In this document: piece by piece, positions 1 to 6,238 of the stretch
How positions within the stretch are numbered: the first letter of the stretch is position 1
How the letters are laid out: the number at the start of each line of letters is the position of its first letter
From: JAAXPZ01 sp965215705
Lineage (GTDB): Bacteria > Campylobacterota > Campylobacteria > Campylobacterales > Sulfurovaceae
NCBI GenBank assembly: GCA_965215705.1
Contig: CBDCEE010000012.1
Location: 1 to 11,443, forward strand
Reading direction: 5' to 3'
DNA length: 11,443 nucleotides
Translations under genes and position numbers: made by a program
Notes under the pieces: model-generated
What the model was told of the DNA's origin: nothing
The model's database searches: none
What the model saw: the letters and a program-made list of their open reading frames with translations, nothing else

Positions 1-323
1 GGAAGATTGATACCAAAGGACATGGACTCAAAGAAGGATGCCTCTTTTATGAAAATGGTTGTCAAGCCCCCTATACACATGGAAGCTGTAACAAGATACC
101 TTGGAATGAAGTCAGCTCAAAAACAGCGGTAGGTACACCATGCTTTGGATGTACGGAACCCACATTTCCTAAAAAAACACTTTTTAAAACAAAAACTAAT
201 ATGGGGATACCCAGTGATGTGCCCTTAGGTATCTCCAAAAGAGCCTATCTAACAGTTACAGGTATCGCCAAAAGTTTTAAGATCAAGAAGTTTGAAGAGA
301 GGATGATTACCTATGATCGTTAA
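1..323 (+). CDS. Small subunit of a soluble group 2-like [NiFe] hydrogenase (C-terminal part only)
   Basis: This is the last 106 codons of a gene that begins before the window; the reading frame uses codons starting at position 3 and stops with TAA at 321-323. It is the electron-transfer subunit carrying Fe-S clusters. Cysteine codons at 39 and 60 fit the distal cluster, and those at 87, 141 and 150 (the last two in PCFGCTEP) fit the medial cluster, in the order seen in the HydA small subunit encoded further on. Unlike HydA, the tail after the last cysteine is short and polar (ends FEERMITYDR) with no hydrophobic anchor, so the enzyme is probably cytoplasmic. Its stop overlaps the next gene's start by 11 bases, which implies translational coupling. 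The Tat signal, if any, and the proximal cluster lie outside the window. Known from the family: such pairs are H2 sensors (HupUV) or soluble uptake enzymes (HupSL); the fragment does not decide. Confidence 0.85.
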   Translation, partial: KIDTKGHGLKEGCLFYENGCQAPYTHGSCNKIPWNEVSSKTAVGTPCFGCTEPTFPKKTLFKTKTNMGIPSDVPLGISKRAYLTVTGIAKSFKIKKFEERMITYDR

Positions 324-1605
324 GAAACTGATAGAGAAGATAGAGGGAGATGCGGCGCTTGACTTTAGCTTCAATGAAGGGAAGATCGAAGATGTCAAGA
401 TCAGCTTCGCACTCTATAGAGGGATAGAGGGCATACTCAAGGGTAAAGACCCCAGAGATGCACTGGTGATTACGCCGAGGGTCTGTGGTATCTGCAACCA
501 TGCGCATTTGATCTCTGCTGTCAGTACACTAGAGGATGGATACCGAAATGCCGGGGCAGAGGTCGTTCTCACAGAAAAAGCCCAGACGATTAGAGCCTTT
601 ACCTTAGCCTGTGAATTGATCCAAAATCATGCAAAATGGTTTTGGATGACAATGCTTCCTCAGTTGGAGAATCTGACACATACGCAGAGTCAGGAGAATC
701 ATGCACTCAAGGCATCTTATCTATCCTCCACGATTACGAAAGCGCTAGCTATTTTTGCGGGGCAGTGGCCTCACTCCTCCTATGCTGTACCTGGTGGTGT
801 GACCTGTGATCCTACCCATATAGATATCATGCAAGCAGAGGGGTTTATAGATGAAGGTATTCGATTTGTTGAGCAGGTCCTGGTAGGGATGGAGCTGGAC
901 GAATATTTGGCTATTGACTCCACTTTGGCACTGGATACGATTACACAGGATTTTGGGAAGGCATTACATCTTTTGGGGGTACATGGCATGAGTGAGAGAG
1001 GGCATAGCCATGATCGCTTTATTGTGTTTGGTGAATCCATACTCTCGCCCAGAGGTAAATGTACTCCTACAACGGTCTATAACGCAGATCCTAAATATGT
1101 AGAGGAAAGTGGAGAGGCAACAGATGTAGCCAAGACAGTCAGGTACAAGCAGCGACTGTTTGAGGTAGGCCCTTTGGCGAGAGCCATGGTCTCCAAAAAA
1201 CCTATTGTCAAGAATCTGCACAAACGCTATAAAGATTCCGTACTTACAAGGGTTTTTGCCAGGGTACATGAGATGATGCTTCTATTAGAGCAGAGCAAGG
1301 GACTGTTACAAAATATCCCTCTCTCACAGGATTCTTGTACACTAGATGCCCATCTTTCTCCTAAAGAGTTTGAGGGTACGGGTATCACAGAAGCAGCAAG
1401 AGGATCACTGATACACAGGATCACTGCCCAAAAAGGCTTGATTGAAAACTACGAGATCATTGTCCCTACCCAATGGAACCTAAGCCATGGTGATGCGCAA
1501 GAGCAGGGTGTTGCAGTCAAGGCGATGGTAGGTTCTGACTCTGTGGAAGAAGCTGCCTTTATTTTTCGTTCCTTTGATGTATGTTCTGTCTGCACTATGC
1601 AATAA
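313..1605 (+). CDS. Large (catalytic) subunit of a group 2-like [NiFe] hydrogenase, HupV/HupL type
   Basis: This 430-residue protein would hold the Ni-Fe active site and split H2. The N-terminal metal-binding motif is RVCGICNHAH (Cys58 and Cys61) and the C-terminal one is DVCSVC (Cys424 and Cys427). Other family signatures are FEVGPLARAM near the middle and GLIENYEIIVPTQWN close to the end. It ends TMQ, exactly three residues after the last cysteine, where ordinary large subunits are cut by a maturation protease; it therefore has no cleavable extension, as in H2-sensing HupV/HoxC proteins. The usual Pro of DPCxxC is Val here. It is markedly shorter than HydB (577 residues), as usual for group 2. 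The ATG at 313 has a GAGAGG-like site about 9 bases upstream and overlaps the preceding small-subunit gene. Role (sensor or soluble uptake enzyme) is not settled from sequence; I see no histidine kinase gene nearby. Confidence 0.9.
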   Translation: MIVKKLIEKIEGDAALDFSFNEGKIEDVKISFALYRGIEGILKGKDPRDALVITPRVCGICNHAHLISAVSTLEDGYRNAGAEVVLTEKAQTIRAFTLACELIQNHAKWFWMTMLPQLENLTHTQSQENHALKASYLSSTITKALAIFAGQWPHSSYAVPGGVTCDPTHIDIMQAEGFIDEGIRFVEQVLVGMELDEYLAIDSTLALDTITQDFGKALHLLGVHGMSERGHSHDRFIVFGESILSPRGKCTPTTVYNADPKYVEESGEATDVAKTVRYKQRLFEVGPLARAMVSKKPIVKNLHKRYKDSVLTRVFARVHEMMLLLEQSKGLLQNIPLSQDSCTLDAHLSPKEFEGTGITEAARGSLIHRITAQKGLIENYEIIVPTQWNLSHGDAQEQGVAVKAMVGSDSVEEAAFIFRSFDVCSVCTMQ

Positions 1606-1778
1606 TCCCAAATTTTGGATAATAACTATAACAAATATATTACATAATACACACTTATCTGTCCCTGAGTGACGAAATTCAGTAGAAAAACCGTGTATTA
1701 AATGAATAATCATTTTGCTTTAAGCATACTTTTCTTAGAATATTGAGTGACTGTTCATTTAAAGAAAAGGAGAAGTGT
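1606..1778 (+). promoter_or_regulatory. AT-rich intergenic region upstream of hydA, likely promoter
   Basis: This 173-base gap separates the group 2 hydrogenase genes from hydABC. A near-palindrome, ATCCCAAATTTTGGAT, lies at 1605-1620 just after the stop but has no T-tract. An inverted repeat with arms AATGA/TCATT around ATAA lies at 1701-1714. A weak sigma-70-like pair is TTGCTT at 1715-1720 and TAGAAT at 1736-1741, but its 15-base spacer is short. I saw no convincing sigma-54 site. The promoter assignment is inference from position and base composition. Confidence 0.4.
1767..1772 (+). promoter_or_regulatory. Ribosome binding site AAGGAG that sets the hydA start
   Basis: AAGGAG sits 6 bases before the ATG at 1779. 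A TTG in the same frame at 1743 would add 12 residues, but the Shine-Dalgarno site would then be inside the coding region, so 1779 is the better start. Confidence 0.75.
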
Positions 1779-2951
1779 ATGAGTATTGACAAAAATGATA
1801 CCTCTTATGATACGCTCTATAGTGCATTTAAAGAGAGAATTGACCAGCTGTCCAAGCTGCCGAAAATGAAAGAAGATGCCTCTATTGAGCAAGTAATTGA
1901 GGCGAATGGTTTCTCAAGAAGAGACTTTATGAAATGGGCGGGAGCAGTAACCGCGATGTTATCCCTGCCTGCAACCTTCACCCCATTGGTAGCTGATGCG
2001 GTCAAGGTAGCAGATAGGCTACCTATCGTGTGGCTACATATGGCCGAGTGTACAGGGTGTAGTGAATCACTGCTGCGTTCAGCGAACCCCTCTATTGATA
2101 GTCTGATCTTCGACTATATATCCTTAGAGTATCATGAAACACTGATGGCAGCTGCAGGTTGGCAAGCAGAGCAGAATCTAGAAGGTGCCATTGAGAAATA
2201 CAAGGGGCGCTATATCCTTATGGTGGAGGGTGGTATACCTCTAGGAAATGCAGGTTCATTCTTGACTATTGGTGGACATGGTAAGAAAGGAAAGGACATT
2301 GCAGCAGATGCAGCAGCAGATGCAGCAGCGATCTTTGCTATTGGTACCTGTTCAAGCTTTGGTGGTGTACAGGCAGCCGTGCCCAATCCTACAGGTGCAG
2401 TGCCTTTAAGTAAAGTAACAGCTAAACCTGTGATCAATGTCCCGGGATGCCCTCCAAGTGAGAAAAATATTGTAGGTACACTTCTGCATTATCTCCTCTA
2501 TGGCACACTTCCTGCGCTGGATGCCTATAATAGACCCAAGTGGGCATATAGACTTAGAATTCACGATCAATGCGAAAGAAGAGGGCATTTTGATGCAGGT
2601 GAATTTGTAGAGCAGTTTGGTGATGAGGGAGCTAAAGATGGTTACTGTCTTTACAAAGTAGGCTGTAAAGGCCCTTATACCTTTAATAACTGTTCTAAAA
2701 ATAAGTTCAATCAAGGTACCTCCTGGCCTGTTCAAGCTGGATTTGGCTGTATGGGCTGTAGTGAACCAGACTTCTGGGATACTATGGGCACAGTAGGCGA
2801 GCCACTCAAAGACAGATTGTATCAAACTGTATTCAGTGGAGCAGGTGCAGATGCAACTGCAGATAAGATTGGTGTTACACTGCTGGCTGCAACTGCAGTA
2901 GGTATTGCAGGACATGCAGCGATCTCAGCGATCAAACCACCCAAAGAATAA
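1779..2951 (+). CDS. hydA: Small subunit of membrane-bound uptake [NiFe] hydrogenase
   Basis: A 390-residue electron-transfer subunit that passes electrons from the Ni-Fe site of HydB to cytochrome b HydC on the periplasmic side. The Tat motif SRRDFMK (residues 46-52) is followed by a hydrophobic stretch ending near ADA at 72-74; the 45 residues before the motif are unusually long. Proximal-cluster cysteines are in ECTGCSE (Cys91, Cys94), in GTCSSFGG and in the PGCPPSE segment. Distal and medial cluster residues are in GYCLYKVGCKGPYTFNNC and FGCMGCSEPDFWD, with Pro in the SWPVQ segment as expected for a [3Fe-4S] medial cluster. Gly occupies the two positions that are Cys in oxygen-tolerant enzymes (CTGC rather than CTCC, and FGG rather than WGC), so this is the standard oxygen-sensitive type. 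A C-terminal hydrophobic helix (IGVTLLAATAVGIAG) anchors it in the membrane. It is the first gene of the hydABC operon, and hydB starts 21 bases after its stop. Confidence 0.95.
   Translation: MSIDKNDTSYDTLYSAFKERIDQLSKLPKMKEDASIEQVIEANGFSRRDFMKWAGAVTAMLSLPATFTPLVADAVKVADRLPIVWLHMAECTGCSESLLRSANPSIDSLIFDYISLEYHETLMAAAGWQAEQNLEGAIEKYKGRYILMVEGGIPLGNAGSFLTIGGHGKKGKDIAADAAADAAAIFAIGTCSSFGGVQAAVPNPTGAVPLSKVTAKPVINVPGCPPSEKNIVGTLLHYLLYGTLPALDAYNRPKWAYRLRIHDQCERRGHFDAGEFVEQFGDEGAKDGYCLYKVGCKGPYTFNNCSKNKFNQGTSWPVQAGFGCMGCSEPDFWDTMGTVGEPLKDRLYQTVFSGAGADATADKIGVTLLAATAVGIAGHAAISAIKPPKE
2301..2330 (+). repeat. Short GCAGCAGAT-type direct repeat inside hydA
   Basis: A GCAGCA-rich stretch repeats the unit GCAGCAGATGCA about two and a half times and encodes the alanine-rich run AADAAADAAA just before the conserved IFAIGTC segment. 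It keeps the frame and lies in a helix that is alanine-rich in relatives, so it is probably harmless repeat growth. Confidence 0.5.
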
Positions 2952-2972
2952 GAAAGCAGAGGAGAAGTTAAT

Positions 2973-4706
2973 ATGTCAAAAAGAGTAGTTGTAGACCCCA
3001 TAACGAGAATCGAGGGGCATTTGAGAGCGGAGGTAGTCGTAGGTGATGATGGTATTGTAGAAGATGCATTTGTATCCTCTACACTATGGAGAGGGCTGGA
3101 GGTGATTGCCAAAGGCAGAGATCCTCGGAACATACCTCTATTGATGCAGAGAATCTGCGGGGTATGTACCTATTCGCACTACCTCAAGAGTACGATGGCA
3201 GTAGAGGACGCATTGGGGATCAAAATCCCACTCAATGCAGAGCTGGTGCGTACACTGATGAATGCAGCACTGTTTCTTCATGACCATGTCATCCACTTCT
3301 ATCATCTACATGGTGTGGATTGGGTAGATATCGTCTCGGCACTGAGTGCAGATGAGGAGAAGGCAAGTAAATTGGCATTCAAATATACCGATAGCCCTAT
3401 AGCCACCGGTGTGAATGACCTTAAAAAAGTCAAAGAGACAGTGACCAAATTTGCAAAGAATCCACAGGGACTAGGGCCCTTTGCCAATGCATACTGGGGA
3501 CACCCTACGTATCATATGTCACCAGAGCAGAATCTGATCGCGCTTTCTCACTATCTCAAAGCACTTGAGATGCAGAGAATGGCAGCACAGATGCTGGCGA
3601 TCTTTGGTGGTAAACAGCCACACCCTCAGTCATTGGTTGTGGGAGGGGTTTCTTGTGTCATGGATATCCTTGATCCATCCAGAATGGGTGAATATATGGT
3701 CAAATTTAAAAAGATGGCAGACTTTGTCAACAATGCTTATATTGCAGACATCAAAATGGCAGCAGAGGTATATGCCACAGAAGGATCAGTCGTTAAGCCT
3801 ATGGGTGTCAAAAACTTCATGGCATACAAAGACTTTATGATAGGGCGTGACCAGTATCTCTTTGATAGTGGGTATATCCTTGATGCAGATCTTAAAAAGG
3901 TCTTTGATATTGATGAAGACTTGATCACAGAAGAGGCAACACACTCATGGTATGTAGATGATGAAGCGCTGCACCCTTATGATGGCAAAACAAACCCTAA
4001 CTATACAGGATTTGTAGAGGGTGAGAGTGTAGGGCCTGATGGGAACATGATCCACTCTAAACTGATCGATGAAAATGCCAAGTACAGCTGGATCAAATCT
4101 CCTAGATATGATGGTAAGCCTATGGAAGTAGGCCCACTGGCCTGTCTCTTGGTAAGTTATGTGAGAGGTAATAAAATCGTACAAGACTCAGTCAATGGCT
4201 TCCTCAAAGCTACAGGGCTGCCAGTAGGTGCACTCTTTACTACTTTGGGTAGAACAGCAGCCAGAGCGTTGCAGTGTCAGATCATTGCGGACAATGCCTT
4301 GGTGGCATTCAATAACCTGATCGAGAATCTTAAGGTAGACCAGGAGACTTGTGCCCCTTATGTCATAGACAAAGACAAAGAGTACAAGGGGCGAGGTATG
4401 GGTGATGTGCCTAGAGGCATGCTCAGTCACTGGATTCGTATCAAAAATGGTGTCTGCGAGAATTACCAAGCAGTGGTACCCTCTACCTGGAACGCATCTC
4501 CCAAAGATGCCAAAGGACAGCATGGGCCTTATGAGGCAGACTTGATCGGACTCAAGATCGCAGATCTCTCTAAGCCTCTTGAGATTATCAGGATCATTCA
4601 CTCTTATGACCCTTGTATCGCATGTGCTGTGCATGTCATGGATACCAAAGGCAACCAATTGAGTGAGTACAAAGTAGATCCTCTCTATGGTGGATGTAGC
4701 ATATAA
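2973..4706 (+). CDS. hydB: Large (catalytic) subunit of membrane-bound uptake [NiFe] hydrogenase
   Basis: A 577-residue subunit that oxidises H2 at its Ni-Fe centre. The N-terminal signature RIEGHLR is followed by metal ligands in RICGVCTYSH (Cys62, Cys65). The C-terminal motif is DPCIACAVH (Cys548, Cys551, His554). A 23-residue tail follows His554 (starts VMDTKGN, ends GGCSI); it should be removed by the HydD protease after nickel insertion, as in the family. Conserved blocks MEVGPLACLL and NYQAVVPSTWN support the call. The protein has no export signal of its own and should travel with HydA through Tat. AGAGGAG lies 8 bases before the ATG. It sits between hydA and hydC with short gaps, so the three genes are one operon. 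Length and order match the HydB of Campylobacterota used for H2-driven respiration. Confidence 0.96.
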   Translation: MSKRVVVDPITRIEGHLRAEVVVGDDGIVEDAFVSSTLWRGLEVIAKGRDPRNIPLLMQRICGVCTYSHYLKSTMAVEDALGIKIPLNAELVRTLMNAALFLHDHVIHFYHLHGVDWVDIVSALSADEEKASKLAFKYTDSPIATGVNDLKKVKETVTKFAKNPQGLGPFANAYWGHPTYHMSPEQNLIALSHYLKALEMQRMAAQMLAIFGGKQPHPQSLVVGGVSCVMDILDPSRMGEYMVKFKKMADFVNNAYIADIKMAAEVYATEGSVVKPMGVKNFMAYKDFMIGRDQYLFDSGYILDADLKKVFDIDEDLITEEATHSWYVDDEALHPYDGKTNPNYTGFVEGESVGPDGNMIHSKLIDENAKYSWIKSPRYDGKPMEVGPLACLLVSYVRGNKIVQDSVNGFLKATGLPVGALFTTLGRTAARALQCQIIADNALVAFNNLIENLKVDQETCAPYVIDKDKEYKGRGMGDVPRGMLSHWIRIKNGVCENYQAVVPSTWNASPKDAKGQHGPYEADLIGLKIADLSKPLEIIRIIHSYDPCIACAVHVMDTKGNQLSEYKVDPLYGGCSI

Positions 4707-4717
4707 AAGGAGCTAAA

Positions 4718-5419
4718 ATGAAAACAGTTCAGACAACGGCTCCACGTGAGGGAGCTTGCCTAGAGCGAGAGATGGAGTTTACCAGTACCTACCGGTGGCA
4801 ACACTGGGTGCGGGCACTCTCTATCGTGGTTTTGACGGTGACTGGCTTCTATATAGCCAGTCCATTTGTAACACCGATACCCAATGCGGAGCCAACCAAT
4901 TTCATGCAGGCACTGTTCAGAAGCTGGCATGAGATTTTTGGTTTTGTATTGATGGCAGTGGTATTATTTAAGGCGTATTTGTTCATCTTTGCGAAGAGAT
5001 ATAGAGATGAGATAGGATCAATTAAAGACTTTTTGAATCCTAAAGTATGGGCACAACAGATTGGATACTACCTACTGATCTCCAAACATCCACAACTGAA
5101 AGGAACCTATAATCCACTCCAGTTTATGGCATATTTGGGATTTTATCTCTTGATGTTTATTCTGATTATTACAGGTTTGGTTCTTTATTCTCATACCTAT
5201 CATCAAGGATTTGGTGGGTTTATTTATAATACGATGATGTCGATTGAGGTGATGCTTGGTGGGCTTGCATGGGTCAGGGAACTGCACCATATCGCTATGT
5301 GGGGCGTGATACTTTTTGTGACGGTACATGTCTATATGGCGATCTACAATGCAGTCTTTGGAAAAGATGGTTCTATGGATGCGATCTTCTCCGGTATGAA
5401 ATGGCATAAAAAAGATTAA
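4718..5419 (+). CDS. hydC: Cytochrome b membrane subunit of uptake hydrogenase
   Basis: A 233-residue di-heme membrane protein that takes electrons from HydA and reduces quinone. Four hydrophobic segments are visible at about residues 33-52, 71-91, 133-158 and 192-212. Candidate heme-ligand histidines are His29 (RWQHWVR), His71 (SWHEIFG), His190/His191 (ELHHIAMWG) and His204 (TVHVYMAIYN), which is the expected pattern for the HyaC/HupC/HydC family. An AAAAGGAG ribosome binding site overlaps the stop of hydB, leaving 11 bases between the genes. It is the last gene before a strong hairpin. I infer that the acceptor is menaquinone, as is usual in this bacterial group; the sequence itself does not show it. 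Confidence 0.94.
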   Translation: MKTVQTTAPREGACLEREMEFTSTYRWQHWVRALSIVVLTVTGFYIASPFVTPIPNAEPTNFMQALFRSWHEIFGFVLMAVVLFKAYLFIFAKRYRDEIGSIKDFLNPKVWAQQIGYYLLISKHPQLKGTYNPLQFMAYLGFYLLMFILIITGLVLYSHTYHQGFGGFIYNTMMSIEVMLGGLAWVRELHHIAMWGVILFVTVHVYMAIYNAVFGKDGSMDAIFSGMKWHKKD

Positions 5420-5426
5420 GTATGAC

Positions 5427-5451
5427 CTGACCGGAGATACTTTCCGGTCAG
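5427..5451 (+). terminator. Perfect GC-rich hairpin after hydC
   Basis: Arms CTGACCGGA (5427-5435) and TCCGGTCAG (5443-5451) pair perfectly around a 7-base loop, beginning 8 bases after the hydC stop. No clear T-run follows on the plus strand, so it may be a weak terminator or a 3' mRNA-stabilising stem. Either would let hydABC be expressed more strongly than hydD, the HydE-like gene and hypF. Confidence 0.6.
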
Positions 5452-5593
5452 TAGAGATATTATTAGTCAGGGGAGATTGTGTTTTAGCGTAGTCTCATAG
5501 CTATCGAAAAGCCTTCTTGCTCTCCCCTTGCTAACAATATCATATAGATACATTTCTCTATCATGTACTACAAAACAATATAAAGGACTGCAT
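5452..5593 (+). promoter_or_regulatory. Intergenic region before hydD
   Basis: It contains an 8-bp inverted repeat, AGGGGAGA at 5469-5476 and TCTCCCCT at 5521-5528, with 44 bases between. AT-rich sequence at 5538-5550 could serve as a -10 element, but no good -35 is spaced from it. A separate promoter for the maturation genes is possible but not shown. Confidence 0.25.
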
Positions 5594-6157
5594 ATGAAGA
5601 TCTTGATCTTGGGTATTGGCAATATTCTCTTTGGAGATGAAGGGGTAGGCCCACATCTCGCAAATCTGATAGAGGAGAAATACAGTTTCTCTTCTGCTGA
5701 GCATGAGGTGGATATTATCGATGGTGGTACCTTGGCACAGAGGCTTATCCCTATCATCACGGAGTATGACAGGGTAGTGATTATCGATTGTGTCAAGGTG
5801 GCGGAAGGAGATATCGGTGACGTCTATAGCTTCAACTTTGACGATATGCCAGCATATATTACCTGGGATGGCAGTGCCCATGAAGTCGAGATGCTTCAAA
5901 CACTTCAGATGATAGAGATGATGGGTGATCTGCCTCCGATCAAGATCGTAGGCGTGATCCCTTATGTGATCGGTGAAAACAGCACCTTTCAGATGACAGA
6001 TGAAGTAATCAAGGCAAGTTTGACTATGGAAAAAGTGATTGTTGACTATGTACGTTCTTTGGGTGTTGATGTATCGGTGAAAAATAGAGAAATTGTGATC
6101 ACGGATGTGACCGCCACTACCTATACCAAAGGGGTCAACTATGATATTGGAGTATAG
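5594..6157 (+). CDS. hydD: Hydrogenase maturation protease for the HydB large subunit
   Basis: A 187-residue cytoplasmic endopeptidase of the HyaD/HybD/HupD family. After nickel is inserted it cuts the C-terminal extension from the large subunit, here presumably the 23 residues after His554 of HydB. The three nickel-sensing residues known in E. coli HybD (Glu16, Asp62, His93) have clear matches: Glu16 in GIGNILFGDEG, Asp65 in VIIDCVK and His96 in SAHEVEM. AAAGGA ends 6 bases before the ATG at 5594; a TTG at 5528 in the same frame would add 22 residues unlike the family and lacks a good binding site, so I reject it. The gene lies downstream of the hydC hairpin and overlaps by 17 bases the probable true start of the next gene (6141). 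The group 2 large subunit ends at its cleavage point and would not need this protease. Confidence 0.93.
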   Translation: MKILILGIGNILFGDEGVGPHLANLIEEKYSFSSAEHEVDIIDGGTLAQRLIPIITEYDRVVIIDCVKVAEGDIGDVYSFNFDDMPAYITWDGSAHEVEMLQTLQMIEMMGDLPPIKIVGVIPYVIGENSTFQMTDEVIKASLTMEKVIVDYVRSLGVDVSVKNREIVITDVTATTYTKGVNYDIGV

Positions 6158-6212
6158 GCTCGATTATCGCTCCTCCTCTTTGGTCTATGAACGAATCTTT
6201 TTAAGAACATAG
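6141..6212 (+). other. Probable true 5' end of the HydE-like gene, shifted out of frame at a T5 run
   Basis: An ATG at 6141 lies 6 bases after AAAGGGG (6128-6134), a far better start context than the ATG at 6239. It opens a frame encoding MILEYRLDYRSSSLVYERIF and then stops at 6210-6212. Just after TTTTT (6198-6202) the frame of the downstream gene reads KNIEALGLSAK and runs without a stop into its methionine at 6239. One extra T, or a -1 ribosomal shift, would join the two into a protein of about 555 residues. I infer an indel (sequencing error or real mutation) or, less likely, programmed frameshifting. Confidence 0.7.
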
Positions 6213-6238
6213 AGGCACTGGGGCTCAGCGCAAAGATT

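Noticed and set aside
1606..1660. NikR-like operator in AT-rich DNA after the group 2 genes
   Set aside because: Imperfect dyads such as TAATA/TATTA occur, but none fits a known NikR spacing well enough.
1743..1778. TTG start adding 12 residues to HydA
   Set aside because: The AAGGAG site at 1767-1772 is correctly placed for the ATG at 1779 and would be internal to the longer version.
2301..2330. Possible phase-variable tandem repeat in hydA
   Set aside because: Too few copies, and the repeat length is a multiple of three, so changes would not switch the frame.
2406..2915. 169-codon open frame on the minus strand inside hydA
   Set aside because: Lies fully antisense to a well-supported gene, has a Cys-rich composition without recognisable motifs, and is best explained as a shadow frame.
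4188..4658. 156-codon open frame on the minus strand inside hydB
   Set aside because: Antisense to the conserved C-terminal half of hydB; no start context or motif supports it.
5528..5593. TTG start adding 22 residues to HydD
   Set aside because: The protease family begins directly at the GIGNILFGDEG segment, and AAAGGA is placed for ATG 5594.
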